Source of the DNA: Vibrio sp. NTOU-M3
GTDB taxonomy: Bacteria > Pseudomonadota > Gammaproteobacteria > Enterobacterales > Vibrionaceae
Length of the DNA stretch: 64,000 nt
Assembly (NCBI RefSeq): GCF_040869035.1
Contig: NZ_CP162100.1
Location: 1,860,001-1,924,000, forward strand
Direction: 5' to 3'
Positions within the stretch are counted from its first letter, which is position 1. The number at the start of each line of letters is the position of its first letter. This document shows positions 1-8,858 of this stretch, piece after piece. The position numbers and the translations under genes are program-made. The notes below the pieces were generated by a model. It made no database searches. It was not told the DNA's origin and saw only the letters and a program-made list of their open reading frames with translations.

Positions 1-850
1 TGACGCCTTCTGCTGTACCTTCCTCATAGCTAAAGGAATACTGGTCACCATCGTTAGGACTGAATTCTGGTAAGTCATTGGTACCATTAATAGTGACAGT
101 CACCGTACTAACGGTTCCATCGCTGGCGGTCACTTCAAAGTCTTCACTTAAAGCATCACCTACATTCAATTCATCGAATGCGCTGTTTGCGACAAAAGTC
201 CAGTTACCAAATTCATCAATCGAAAACAGACCATTGGTTCCGGGAGTGTCTGCTTGCGGGATAAAGGTAGGATCATCGGTATCCGTTGCGATAAGCGTGC
301 CTTCAACAACAACAGGTTCGTCAGTTTCAAATACCGCAACGTTATCGTCACCAATAATAACTGCTTGCGAGCTAACCAAACTTTCTTCAACAAGATCTAT
401 CAGTGCCAAACTTTGAGTTTCTGACAGCCCTTGAGACTCTAATCCTGACGTATCGAAGAAGGTCTCAGCCTGAGTTTCAGCCCCAGTTCGGTCAATATCG
501 CCTGAACCAGTCAAGCTTGAACCATTTTGTCCACCGGCGGCTGTTGCGAAGTCTTCATTTTGAGTCGGGTCGACCCCTTCTTCAATTTGTTCAATGATCG
601 ACGCAATTTCACTGTCGAGATCCAACGGTAAACCTGTACCTCCATCCTGCACAAATTCAGCGCTTATATCAGGAAAAGAAGCCCCTTCTGTTGAAGACTC
701 TGTTGCCGCAGTAGCCCCACGCCCTACGGTAACAATGACCTCTCCCGGTCCCGGAATTTCGCCAGGCAGCAATGGACGAATTTGTCCGTTCGTATCAATC
801 ACAATTGTCGTGTTCGCAAGCACGAATGGAGCGAGAGTTGCTGTATTCAT
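1..850 (-). CDS. LapA/FrhA-type giant adhesin, N-terminal part (cut by window edge)
   Basis: The reverse strand is open from an ATG at 848-850 to the window edge (283 codons). The first 45 residues, with the motif RPLLPGEIPGPGEVI, resemble the retention module that plugs the outer-membrane channel in LapA-type adhesins. Residues 103-106 read TAAG, the di-alanine site cut by the periplasmic protease LapG in known family members. From about residue 150 the sequence turns acidic and shows a VCBS/cadherin-like repeat (FETDEPVVVEGTL, TFVANSAFDELNVG, TVTVTINGTND). It would be exported by the divergent TolC-like protein and tethered at the cell surface for attachment or biofilm. By family analogy, cyclic-di-GMP through LapD would decide whether LapG releases it; neither gene is in the window. 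Full length cannot be seen. Confidence 0.88.
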   Translation of the reverse strand, partial: MNTATLAPFVLANTTIVIDTNGQIRPLLPGEIPGPGEVIVTVGRGATAATESSTEGASFPDISAEFVQDGGTGLPLDLDSEIASIIEQIEEGVDPTQNEDFATAAGGQNGSSLTGSGDIDRTGAETQAETFFDTSGLESQGLSETQSLALIDLVEESLVSSQAVIIGDDNVAVFETDEPVVVEGTLIATDTDDPTFIPQADTPGTNGLFSIDEFGNWTFVANSAFDELNVGDALSEDFEVTASDGTVSTVTVTINGTNDLPEFSPNDGDQYSFSYEEGTAEGV

Positions 851-1135
851 AGCGTCTGTCCCTATTAAGGTGAGTCGCATCTTCACAGACAAACAGACAC
901 AGCTTCACCACCTATCCTATTTGTAAAACTAGGGCAGCAAATACCGACATTCAACTCGATAATAAGAAAGTCCAAACGAAATAAATGCAAAGTCAATAAT
1001 CTTTTCTATTATATTGCGTGATTAAATTCTCAAATATCTCACAAGTAATCTAAGCTTCCATTAAATAACAAAAATGCACGGTCATTTCATTACACGCTGA
1101 CCGACTCAAATCCATAAACGAACGAGGGAAGAACA
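851..1135. promoter_or_regulatory. Divergent intergenic region, adhesin / T1SS channel
   Basis: This AT-rich 285-bp region separates the adhesin and tolC-like starts, so it must hold both promoters. No clear -35/-10 pair or operator palindrome stands out on reading. The rightward gene has a ribosome site GAGGGAAG at about 1124-1131, just before its GTG start. Confidence 0.4.
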
Positions 1136-2449
1136 GTGAACTGGAAATCATCCATATTGCTAAGCTGTTCGGTGGCCTTCAGCCTACATACTCAGGCTCA
1201 AACACTCGAACAAGCCGTCGCGATCACTTTGGCGACTAACCCTGAAATCAAAGGCATCTTTAATGAATATGCCAGCGTCGTTAAACAACATGATGCCGCA
1301 AGCGGTGCATACCTACCTAGCTTAGATTTAGATGCAGGTATTGGTTACGAGGGAATTGACCCAGTAAGTTCGAGCGGACGAGAAGATACTGATTTAACCC
1401 GTAAAGAGGCATCAATAACGCTGACTCAACTGATATGGGATGGATCAGCAACGTTGAACGACATGGACCGGACGGCCGCGGATGCCGAATCCATCCGCCT
1501 TCAAATCCTAGCAGATGCTTCTGACATCGCATTACGAGTCACTGAGATATATCTAGATGCCGTAAAAGCAACCGAAGTACTGGCCCTCTCGGAGAGTAAC
1601 CTTGCGGTTCATAAAGATATTTACAGAGATATAAAACGCAGAGCCGATTCAGGAATAGGTTCAACAGCAGACTTGACGCAAGTTGAAGCTCGTGTTGCCA
1701 AAGCTCATGGTAACTTGCTTGCAGCACAAAATAACCTAGTTGACACCCATACCCAATTCCGACGTCTTGTGGGTCAAGAGCCCATTGGCCTGATCTATCC
1801 TCGCGCTGATGCTTCAAAGATTCCTCTATCATTAACAGATGCGCTTGATGATGCATTCGATAATCACCCTGTTATTAAAATTGCAAAAGCCGATGTTGAT
1901 TCAGCCCGCTTCCAATATAAACAGTCGAAAGGTAACTACTACCCAACCTTCTCAATTGAAGCCAGTCAGACATGGCGTAACGACGCCGCCGGTGATGAGG
2001 GTACTCGTGAAGAAACCCTTGCGATGCTGCGCATGCGATACAACTTGTACAATGGTGGAAGTGATAGTGCCCTATCTGAGCGTTCTGCATACCAACTGAA
2101 TCGTGCAAAAGATTTAAGGGAAAACGCGTACCGTCAAGTTGAAGAAAGCTTGCGCCTGTCGTGGAGTGCTCTCGACCTAACTCTACAACAGAAAAACTTC
2201 CTTGCTGACCATGTTGATGCCGCATCAGACACAGTGATTGCTTACGAAAAGCAATACCAAATTGGCCAGCGTACCTTACTGGACTTACTCAACACCGAAA
2301 ATGAATTGTTTGAAGCACGGAAAGACTATTTAGATGCACATTACGCTGAACAGTATGCAAAATACCGCGTAATGAACGCGACAGGAGGGTTACTGGATGC
2401 ACTCCTTGTCGATATACCTGAAGAATGGACAAGACCAATGGAGTACTAA
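1136..2449 (+). CDS. TolC/LapE-family type I secretion outer membrane protein
   Basis: This 437-residue protein starts with GTG behind a GAGGGAAG ribosome site. It has an N-terminal signal peptide (MNWKSSILLSCSVAFSLHTQ, cleavage near QAQ) followed by long amphipathic helices typical of outer-membrane efflux/secretion channels. Family landmarks include LEQAVAITLATNPEIKG near the N-terminus, a mid-protein LTDALDDAFDNHPVIKIAKADV repeat of the same fold, and YQIGQRTLLDLLNTENELFEA near residue 375. The two similar halves reflect the duplicated TolC architecture. Its position divergent from a LapA-type adhesin, with an OmpA-like gene 2 bp downstream, indicates the dedicated LapE/AggA-type channel for that adhesin. 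The inner-membrane ABC and fusion proteins (LapB, LapC) are not in the window. Confidence 0.9.
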   Translation: MNWKSSILLSCSVAFSLHTQAQTLEQAVAITLATNPEIKGIFNEYASVVKQHDAASGAYLPSLDLDAGIGYEGIDPVSSSGREDTDLTRKEASITLTQLIWDGSATLNDMDRTAADAESIRLQILADASDIALRVTEIYLDAVKATEVLALSESNLAVHKDIYRDIKRRADSGIGSTADLTQVEARVAKAHGNLLAAQNNLVDTHTQFRRLVGQEPIGLIYPRADASKIPLSLTDALDDAFDNHPVIKIAKADVDSARFQYKQSKGNYYPTFSIEASQTWRNDAAGDEGTREETLAMLRMRYNLYNGGSDSALSERSAYQLNRAKDLRENAYRQVEESLRLSWSALDLTLQQKNFLADHVDAASDTVIAYEKQYQIGQRTLLDLLNTENELFEARKDYLDAHYAEQYAKYRVMNATGGLLDALLVDIPEEWTRPMEY

Positions 2450-2451
2450 TT

Positions 2452-3066
2452 ATGACTAATGCCTTTTTTGTCACCACTTGTACTCTTTGCTCTCTCCTAC
2501 TGGCAACAGCCAATGCAGAGGAAGAGTACACTTACATCGATACCCCAGCTGCAGATCAGATTGCGGATTTGCAAGATGATGATCGAGATGGTGTGGTTAA
2601 TGCTCGTGATATATGTCCTGCAACACCACAAGGTGCGCAAGTGGACAATGAGGGTTGTGGTGAAACAGTTAGAGAAGAAGATGAGCGACAGCTGCGTATT
2701 CTCTTCTCCCACGACTCAGATGAAATTAACCCTGTCTTCACTGAACAAATTGCAACAATGGCAGATTTTCTTGAACAATATACATCCGCATCGATTGAAA
2801 TTCAGGGGTTTGCCAGCAAAGTCGGCTCTCCAGAATATAACTTGGCGCTTTCCAAACGTAGAGCCCATGCAGTCGAAACGCTGCTTCTCGATTACGGTGT
2901 CGACCCTAAACGTGTTCGTATTGTAGGTTATGGAGAAACACGGTTAGAGGCAGAAGGTGATGATCCTGCTTCTCATGCCGTTAATAGAAAAGTAACTGCG
3001 ACGGTTGTTGGTTTAACTGAAAGGGTTATTGATGAGTGGACTATTTTCTCCAAAATTGAAAAATAA
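2452..3066 (+). CDS. OmpA-family peptidoglycan-binding lipoprotein-like/secreted protein
   Basis: This 204-residue protein is read from ATG 2452, 2 bp after the upstream stop, with GGAG about 9 bp before it; the longer open frame at 2425 would overlap tolC without need. An N-terminal signal peptide ends near ANAEEEY. Residues 45-75 hold a calcium-binding thrombospondin type 3 motif (DDDRDGVVNARDICP). Residues 85-200 form an OmpA C-terminal domain, with IEIQGFASKVGSPEYNLALS and the closing VRIVGYGETR segment that binds diaminopimelate in peptidoglycan. Co-transcription with the TolC-like channel suggests it anchors or stabilises the adhesin secretion machine at the cell wall. FrhA loci of other vibrios have the same arrangement. 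Confidence 0.86.
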   Translation: MTNAFFVTTCTLCSLLLATANAEEEYTYIDTPAADQIADLQDDDRDGVVNARDICPATPQGAQVDNEGCGETVREEDERQLRILFSHDSDEINPVFTEQIATMADFLEQYTSASIEIQGFASKVGSPEYNLALSKRRAHAVETLLLDYGVDPKRVRIVGYGETRLEAEGDDPASHAVNRKVTATVVGLTERVIDEWTIFSKIEK

Positions 3067-3078
3067 GTCGTCGAATGT

Positions 3079-3105
3079 AAAAGCGCTCCCATTTGGGAGC
3101 GCTTT
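3079..3105. terminator. Bidirectional intrinsic terminator
   Basis: A perfect 12-bp stem (AAAAGCGCTCCC / GGGAGCGCTTTT) with a 4-nt loop lies between the convergent ompA-like and nhaA genes. A-runs and T-runs on both sides let it work in both directions. Confidence 0.9.
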
Positions 3106-3110
3106 TTAGT

Positions 3111-4253
3111 TTACTTTTTAGGTAATGATATATGGAGAAGGATATATCCCAATATTGCTGCGGTAGTTGAGCCCATCAAAATGCCTAGTCGAGCGTAAGT
3201 ATCAAACTCAACATTTACCTGACCAAACGCCAGTGAAGAGATGAAGATCGACATGGTAAAACCGATACCACATAACACTGACACAGCAAATATGTGTTTA
3301 AAGTTGATACCTTCAGGTAGCTTCGCCACCCCAAACTTAACTGCTGCCCAGCTGAACGAGAAGATCCCTAATGGTTTACCAACCAATAGTCCAAGCGCAA
3401 TACCTAGCGGTAGCATAGAGGTTAAGCCTGACATTGAGACACCCTCTAGTGAAATACCTGCGTTAGCGAATGCGAACAAAGGTAGAATGAAAAACGCTAC
3501 GTATGGGTGTAATGCATGCTCCATGTGTTTTAGTGGCGACTTCTCCCCTGCATTCCCTTTCAATGGAATAGCAAAACCAATCACCACACCCGCCAGTGTC
3601 GCGTGAACACCAGATTTCAGTACTGCAAACCAAAGGATGGCACCTACGATCATATAGGGCGTCAGTTTCGTCACATGTTTGGCGTTTAACACAAACAGCG
3701 CCGCGGTCATTGCAAAGCCAACCATCAACGCCATTGTTGATAGGTCACCGGTGTAGAACAGTGCAATGATAACGACAACACCAAGGTCATCAATAATCGC
3801 AAGTGCAAGCAAGAACACCTTTAGACTGACTGGAACACGCTTACCAAGTAACGCCATAATACCAAGCGCAAAAGCAATGTCGGTAGCTGCTGGGATCGCC
3901 CATCCTTGAATCGCTTGAGCATCACCAGCATTAAATAAGATGTAGACAAGTGCCGGTGCTAACATACCACCAACAGCGGCAATCGCTGGGAAGATTGCTG
4001 TCTCTTTTGACTTCAATGCGCCTTCAAGTAACTCACGTTTAACTTCAAGACCAATAAGTAAAAAGAAGACCGCCATTAGACCATCATTGATCCAATGCGA
4101 GACAGACATACCAAACACATAAGAATGTAAGAAAGCTTGATAAGTTTCATTGAGAGGAGTGTTTGCAATGGTCATCGCAATTGCTGCTGCAATTACCAGA
4201 AGAATGCCACCAGCAGACTCCATTTTGAAGAAATCGCGAATAATATCGCTCAT
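3111..4253 (-). CDS. nhaA: Na+/H+ antiporter NhaA
   Basis: This 380-residue polytopic inner-membrane protein has a length usual for NhaA (E. coli 388). It opens with [20 protein letters not shown], the conserved amphipathic N-terminus plus first helix. The ion-binding segment [19 protein letters not shown], with its adjacent aspartates, is intact near residues 150-170. The conserved [11 protein letters not shown] and [17 protein letters not shown] segments are also present. It exchanges protons for sodium and supports pH and salt homeostasis, a function important in marine vibrios. It appears to be a single-gene unit facing a strong terminator. No nhaR regulator is adjacent. Confidence 0.97.
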   Translation of the reverse strand: MSDIIRDFFKMESAGGILLVIAAAIAMTIANTPLNETYQAFLHSYVFGMSVSHWINDGLMAVFFLLIGLEVKRELLEGALKSKETAIFPAIAAVGGMLAPALVYILFNAGDAQAIQGWAIPAATDIAFALGIMALLGKRVPVSLKVFLLALAIIDDLGVVVIIALFYTGDLSTMALMVGFAMTAALFVLNAKHVTKLTPYMIVGAILWFAVLKSGVHATLAGVVIGFAIPLKGNAGEKSPLKHMEHALHPYVAFFILPLFAFANAGISLEGVSMSGLTSMLPLGIALGLLVGKPLGIFSFSWAAVKFGVAKLPEGINFKHIFAVSVLCGIGFTMSIFISSLAFGQVNVEFDTYARLGILMGSTTAAILGYILLHISLPKK

Positions 4254-4435
4254 GATATCGCCCTTATATTTATTGTGTTAATAAACGATTAACCAAGAAT
4301 AGTGATGAGTGTATCGATAACCTTTCTACAGGAAAAATCGCTTGTTCGGAGTATATATTTCGGTTTTTCCGATAAAAACACCATCATAGTGCGTATATTC
4401 CTTATCCAGTTATCCTTATATTACTTAATATTAAA

Positions 4436-4468
4436 AACGCAGCTCCTGATCCTGTCAAAAGCTGCGTT
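4436..4468 (-). terminator. Intrinsic terminator after the AttH-like operon
   Basis: A 9-bp stem AACGCAGCT / AGCTGCGTT with a 15-nt loop lies 36 bp beyond the AttH-like stop. On the minus strand it is followed by a T-run (TTTTTAATATT). The rest of the 4254-4504 gap must hold the nhaA promoter, but no clear elements are seen. Confidence 0.72.
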
Positions 4469-4504
4469 CAAAGTTATTTAGACTCATGTCTCAATTATTT
4501 ATGC

Positions 4505-5629
4505 TTAATAGCCTGTTGATTGCATAAAGCCCTTAGCTTGGTGGGAACCTTCCGTCACAATCGCCCCTTCCCAGTACGGGATCACAAATGGCAACCAACT
4601 TTCTGTGTTCATTGGTTTTGTGGTCACATCAATTCCATAGGCTGGCACTTGTATCTCCCAATCTAATGGAAGCACTTTGCCATTGGATAACGTCGTATTA
4701 CGCAGCGGATTCACTTGTAGTTGCTCTTCCGTAAGTGTAATCACCTTGCCATCATTGGTAGAGAGTGTGCCAAATACATGGGGAAGTTGCATTTCATGGC
4801 GATAGCGATTGACTGACAACGTTCTTTCACCATCTAAATGGATCACAAACCAATCCCAACCCTGCTGACCTTCTGCCATCAGACCACTGCCCCATTCCTT
4901 GCTCATCCAACCCGAACCTTGAACTTTCAATACTTTCCCATTGGTCAGTTGCAGGTAACCGTTTACATTCAAAAAGGGAACGGAAAGGTTATATGATGCA
5001 ATAGGTAGTAAGTCATGCTTCTCGACATAACCTTTGTCACCAGGCAAGACAAATGGCCCTGATGCCATGGTTCGAAGATCTAAGCGGAACGTATCTGTAC
5101 CCGCTTGTAGCTGCCCTGGAAATGGGGTCATACCAAGTGAACGCCAGCTCCAGTTATCGATCCAAATACGAAACGGTTTTTGTGTCATTCCCGCTTGGCC
5201 AATACCACCTCGAGCAATGCGTTGTTCCTTCCATGTCTTATACTGATTTGAAATCACAACATGAGAGACATAGAGCTGAGGATTTTGCCACCCAGTTCGC
5301 TGATGTTCATCATTCGCGATGCGGAAATAACTCCACTGAATACCATAAGATTCACCAAACTGATCTGTCACATTCGCAAAAAAGTGCCACCATTCATGCT
5401 GATATTCATTGTGAAATTGAAAGTCATCAGGCAATACCACGGGTTCATTGGGTAGTACAGGCTCAAATACTTTCTTCTGAGCTTGTGAGAATACTGCCGT
5501 CACATCATCAGAACTGCCCGCTTTCGCAAAGACCCTGTCCCATGCGTGATAGACTGCGAGACACGCTCCTAGCAATGCAAATACAAAAACTAACACCAGC
5601 ACTGATTTTATGTTTTGCCTAGCCTTCAT
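4505..5629 (-). CDS. AttH/CrtC-like lipocalin-domain protein
   Basis: This 374-residue protein has an N-terminal hydrophobic anchor (VLVLVFVFALLGACL). The LGAC could be a lipobox, but the following residues are hydrophobic, so an uncleaved anchor is equally possible. The body carries the tandem lipocalin fold of the AttH / carotenoid 1,2-hydratase-like family: EYQHEWWHFFANVTDQFGE near residue 75 and the later GWMSKEWGSGLMAEGQQGWDW. Its start codon follows the permease stop directly (TAA-ATG), so it is translationally linked to the ABC permease and ATPase upstream. The same trio recurs as AttEFGH-like systems. The substrate is unknown; a lipid or other hydrophobic molecule is plausible. Confidence 0.82.
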   Translation of the reverse strand: MKARQNIKSVLVLVFVFALLGACLAVYHAWDRVFAKAGSSDDVTAVFSQAQKKVFEPVLPNEPVVLPDDFQFHNEYQHEWWHFFANVTDQFGESYGIQWSYFRIANDEHQRTGWQNPQLYVSHVVISNQYKTWKEQRIARGGIGQAGMTQKPFRIWIDNWSWRSLGMTPFPGQLQAGTDTFRLDLRTMASGPFVLPGDKGYVEKHDLLPIASYNLSVPFLNVNGYLQLTNGKVLKVQGSGWMSKEWGSGLMAEGQQGWDWFVIHLDGERTLSVNRYRHEMQLPHVFGTLSTNDGKVITLTEEQLQVNPLRNTTLSNGKVLPLDWEIQVPAYGIDVTTKPMNTESWLPFVIPYWEGAIVTEGSHQAKGFMQSTGY

Positions 5630-8083
5630 TTACAGCGCATCTCTTAATAGCTTCATTGGGGTATTTTTAATTAAACGAGTCACGGGAATCGCACCAGCAA
5701 TCATGAGTGCAACCATTGCCAAAATGATCGATTGCAAATACTGGTGTGGAATAAATTGCAGTTGCAACGTCCAACCAAATGATTGCTTGATGACGATATC
5801 AACCACTAATTGAGCAAGTAGCAAACCTAAAGGCATCGCAATTACGACAGCAATTGCGCCAAATACAAACAGTTGCAAACCACCCATCAACAAGAGCTCT
5901 CTGCCTGACATTCCTAAACAGCGTAACAAAGCAATGTGCCTTTGCCGCGAGACTTCACCAGCCAAGGTCGCAAAGAAAATGCCAAACACGGCGATAACCA
6001 GCGTGATATTACCTAAGGTATCCGCAATAGAGAATGTACGATCAAACACCCGCATAGCTTGCTTATGAATGTGGCTATTATCAAACACGCGATCAGAATC
6101 GATTCGGAACACGGATTCTAATCGACGTTTAAGCCCATCTGGATTAACTCCATCTTTGAGTACTGCGCCAAGCGCAACGCTGCCACTTCCTGCTAACGAA
6201 TACAGCCAATTTCGGTGAGACAATAGAACTTGATGGTAAGGATTTCCATAGTCGTAATACACACCAACAACCTGCCAACCACCGCCAAGTTGTTCACCTA
6301 AATCAATATAGTCACCAGGTCGGATATCTAGTTTAATCGCCATCGACTCACTGACCATCACCCCTTTTGAATGGTGTAAATGATACCAGTAATTTGGCAC
6401 GCCTAATTTTACAGTAAGAGAGTCTAGTTCACCCTCAGACGCACCAGAGCTCACTACCTGTAGCGGGCCTTGGTCTGTTTGAACTTCATCTTCCCAGCGC
6501 CACCACACTGATGACACTTCAGGTTGATTTGAAAGCCAGCCGCTCATTCGTGCTGCCGCATTATTATTTGGGTAGATATAAAGATCCGCAGCCAGCCTTT
6601 GACTCAGCCATTTGTCTGTCGTATCGCGGAAACTGCCAACCATGGTTTCAACACCAATATTAGCCGCCATAGCCAACATAAATGCCATCGTTGCAATACC
6701 ACGATAGCTCATGCTGGCCGCTGCATCAGCGAAAAACCAACGTACTTTCACCCAACGCAGTGAATAAGAGAAACTATTAAACACTTTCCAGATAATATAC
6801 GGGGTAAACAAAGCGACACTGAGTAACATTAAGCCGATGATGGCAAAACCAGACTCTTGGCTTTGCGGTGCTTGGTAGATAGCAATCGCAGCCACACAAA
6901 GCGCACACGATAACAACGCCTGAAGTGTAAACTCCGTACCAGCAAATCGTACAAGCGACAAACGTGCCGTCAGTCGAATTGGTTGCGAGCGCAGTAAACG
7001 CACCAACGGCCATGCACACGCGACAAAGGCACCAATGATTGTCATTCCCAAACTGTATCCGGATGAACGCCAGCTCCACTGAATGGCTAGCCCAACGTTC
7101 GCGTCATAAAGATCACCAAGACTCGCAGATACTGAAGGGAGAAGTTGGTTTGCAAGCAAGGTGCCTAAAACATTCCCGCATGCCCAGCTTAATAAAACCA
7201 ATACCACCAACTCACAAGACAAAGCTTGCGTTAATTGCCAACCTGAAACCCCAGTTTGGCGAAGCGTGCCGACTAATGGCTGACGCTGAATAAGGGACAA
7301 AGACATCGCTTGATAGAAAATAAACAGTCCAACAAGAAACGCTAGCATCCCCATCGCACTTAAATTCATATGGAAAGCTTCAGTCAAAGACTCAAGCTCT
7401 GCACGTGAACTGCGTGACATCAGCATGCCATTTGGCAAGCTGTCTTTTAGTTTATTGAGTTTTTTCTGCGACATTTCGCCACAAGCAATAACAGAGATAC
7501 CCGATGTCCGATCAAGCATACGCAGTAACGAGATATCAGCGATAATACGCGTCCCATTAAGCATGTGTTTTTGATCAACATACAATGGACCTAAGCGGCT
7601 ACCATCTTCCAGAGTGATAAAGTCGTTGTCTTCCCACCCCATATGGTTCGCTAAATCGTTACTGACTAAAATGGGGTATGGGGGATTCATCAACTCTAAT
7701 GTTGATAAATCATCAAGATGGATGCCGGGTTGAAGCTGCAGCATCGCAACAGGATCAATACCCACCAAGGTCAAGTCATGACCGTCATTATTATTCAATC
7801 GAAGACTGGAAAATGGCGCACATTGGTTAAAGCCATCCCTGCGTAACTGAATATAGAAGCCCTGAGGAATTTTATTGTTTTCGTGTTTAGAGCGAATGCG
7901 ATAAGGAAGTGGATTAGAAAATAGCTTTTCGCCGTGCTCGTAGCTTTGCCGAGCGTGATCATTGATTGCCGTCACTCCAACGAGTAAAGAGACACCAAGA
8001 GTAAGACCTAACCAGACAAGAAGAATTTGAAAAGGATAACGTCTGTAATGGCCAAGTAATGCTTTAATTACGGGCCATAACAT
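5630..8083 (-). CDS. FtsX-like ABC transporter permease (AttF/G-type)
   Basis: The start chosen is the ATG at 8081-8083, which has AAGGAGG 8 bp upstream and gives 817 residues; the longest frame (from 8152) would overlap the ATPase by 89 bp. The protein has an N-terminal transmembrane helix, a large periplasmic domain, and two copies of the FtsX four-helix core. One core is near residues 245-420 (FHMNLSAMGMLAFLVGLFIF), the other at the C-terminus (ITLVIAVFGIFFATLAGEVS to the end). This double-permease layout is that of lipoprotein- or lipid-handling MacB/LolCE-type exporters. It overlaps the ATPase gene by 20 bp and abuts the AttH-like gene. Confidence 0.88.
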   Translation of the reverse strand: MLWPVIKALLGHYRRYPFQILLVWLGLTLGVSLLVGVTAINDHARQSYEHGEKLFSNPLPYRIRSKHENNKIPQGFYIQLRRDGFNQCAPFSSLRLNNNDGHDLTLVGIDPVAMLQLQPGIHLDDLSTLELMNPPYPILVSNDLANHMGWEDNDFITLEDGSRLGPLYVDQKHMLNGTRIIADISLLRMLDRTSGISVIACGEMSQKKLNKLKDSLPNGMLMSRSSRAELESLTEAFHMNLSAMGMLAFLVGLFIFYQAMSLSLIQRQPLVGTLRQTGVSGWQLTQALSCELVVLVLLSWACGNVLGTLLANQLLPSVSASLGDLYDANVGLAIQWSWRSSGYSLGMTIIGAFVACAWPLVRLLRSQPIRLTARLSLVRFAGTEFTLQALLSCALCVAAIAIYQAPQSQESGFAIIGLMLLSVALFTPYIIWKVFNSFSYSLRWVKVRWFFADAAASMSYRGIATMAFMLAMAANIGVETMVGSFRDTTDKWLSQRLAADLYIYPNNNAAARMSGWLSNQPEVSSVWWRWEDEVQTDQGPLQVVSSGASEGELDSLTVKLGVPNYWYHLHHSKGVMVSESMAIKLDIRPGDYIDLGEQLGGGWQVVGVYYDYGNPYHQVLLSHRNWLYSLAGSGSVALGAVLKDGVNPDGLKRRLESVFRIDSDRVFDNSHIHKQAMRVFDRTFSIADTLGNITLVIAVFGIFFATLAGEVSRQRHIALLRCLGMSGRELLLMGGLQLFVFGAIAVVIAMPLGLLLAQLVVDIVIKQSFGWTLQLQFIPHQYLQSIILAMVALMIAGAIPVTRLIKNTPMKLLRDAL

Positions 8084-8747
8084 GCAGCTGCCCTCCTTGC
8101 AGGCGCACGCGACCTTCCATATGTTCGGCAACTTTCTCACTGTGGGTGACAAGCAATAGAGTACACTCTAATTGGCGAGTAAGTGTGGTGAGCAAACGCA
8201 TCACGGCTTCAGCATTACGTTCATCCAAACTTCCTGTTGGCTCATCCGCTAACAACAATTTGGGTTCCATGTAGAGAGCACGAGCGATAGCTGCGCGCTG
8301 CTGCTGCCCACCAGAGGCTTCTTCAGGATAACGGCCTAGGAGTGGCATTAAATCTAACGCGGACAAAATCTGACGCCATAACCCTTGATCATCAGGTAGA
8401 CCTTTGAGTTGGCGACAAAAGCGAATGTTATCAGCAATATTTAAGGTAGGAAGCAAGTTAAACTGTTGAAAGATAAGACCGATGTTATTACGGCGGTAGG
8501 CGGTACGTTTGCTTTCAGAGACTTGATGCATGGTAAATTTTGGAAAGCAAATTTCACCAGAATCGACCGTGTCTAAGCCAGCGATAAGGTTCAGTAATGT
8601 ACTCTTGCCTGACCCACTTTCTCCCATCAACGCAATTTGTTCACCTTGCTTAAGAGACAGTTCAGCACCTTGTAAAACTGGATGAAATTCACCGCCATCT
8701 ACATAGCCTTTACACAGGTCTGTCAGCTGTAACATTAACTGTCTCAC
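8064..8747 (-). CDS. ABC transporter ATP-binding protein (LolD/MacB class)
   Basis: This 227-residue ATPase has Walker A GESGSGKST near residue 41, Q-loop LIFQQFNLLPT, signature SGGQQQRAAIARAL and Walker B LLLADEPTGSLDE. The class is that of LolD and MacB, which pair with FtsX-like permeases. It is first in a three-gene operon (ATPase, permease, AttH-like). ATP hydrolysis would drive extraction or movement of a hydrophobic substrate across the periplasmic side. A second ATG four codons in (MLQLTDL) is a possible alternative start. Confidence 0.92.
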   Translation of the reverse strand: MRQLMLQLTDLCKGYVDGGEFHPVLQGAELSLKQGEQIALMGESGSGKSTLLNLIAGLDTVDSGEICFPKFTMHQVSESKRTAYRRNNIGLIFQQFNLLPTLNIADNIRFCRQLKGLPDDQGLWRQILSALDLMPLLGRYPEEASGGQQQRAAIARALYMEPKLLLADEPTGSLDERNAEAVMRLLTTLTRQLECTLLLVTHSEKVAEHMEGRVRLQGGQLHVMARN

Positions 8748-8858
8748 AATTGCTTCAAAGAGGTATGAGAATCTACACTAAATCACACACAGTAGGAAGC
8801 TTTTTGGATACTAGATCACAAGATATGCATTTATTTGCAATAACTGGTCGTGCAATGT

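Noticed and set aside
2459..2926. 155-codon plus-strand frame within the OmpA-like gene
   Set aside because: Overlaps the true frame with clear OmpA motifs; translation lacks any domain.
5053..5622. 189-codon plus-strand frame opposite the AttH-like gene
   Set aside because: Antisense to a well-supported gene, no recognised family, no ribosome site; composition is that of a shadow frame.
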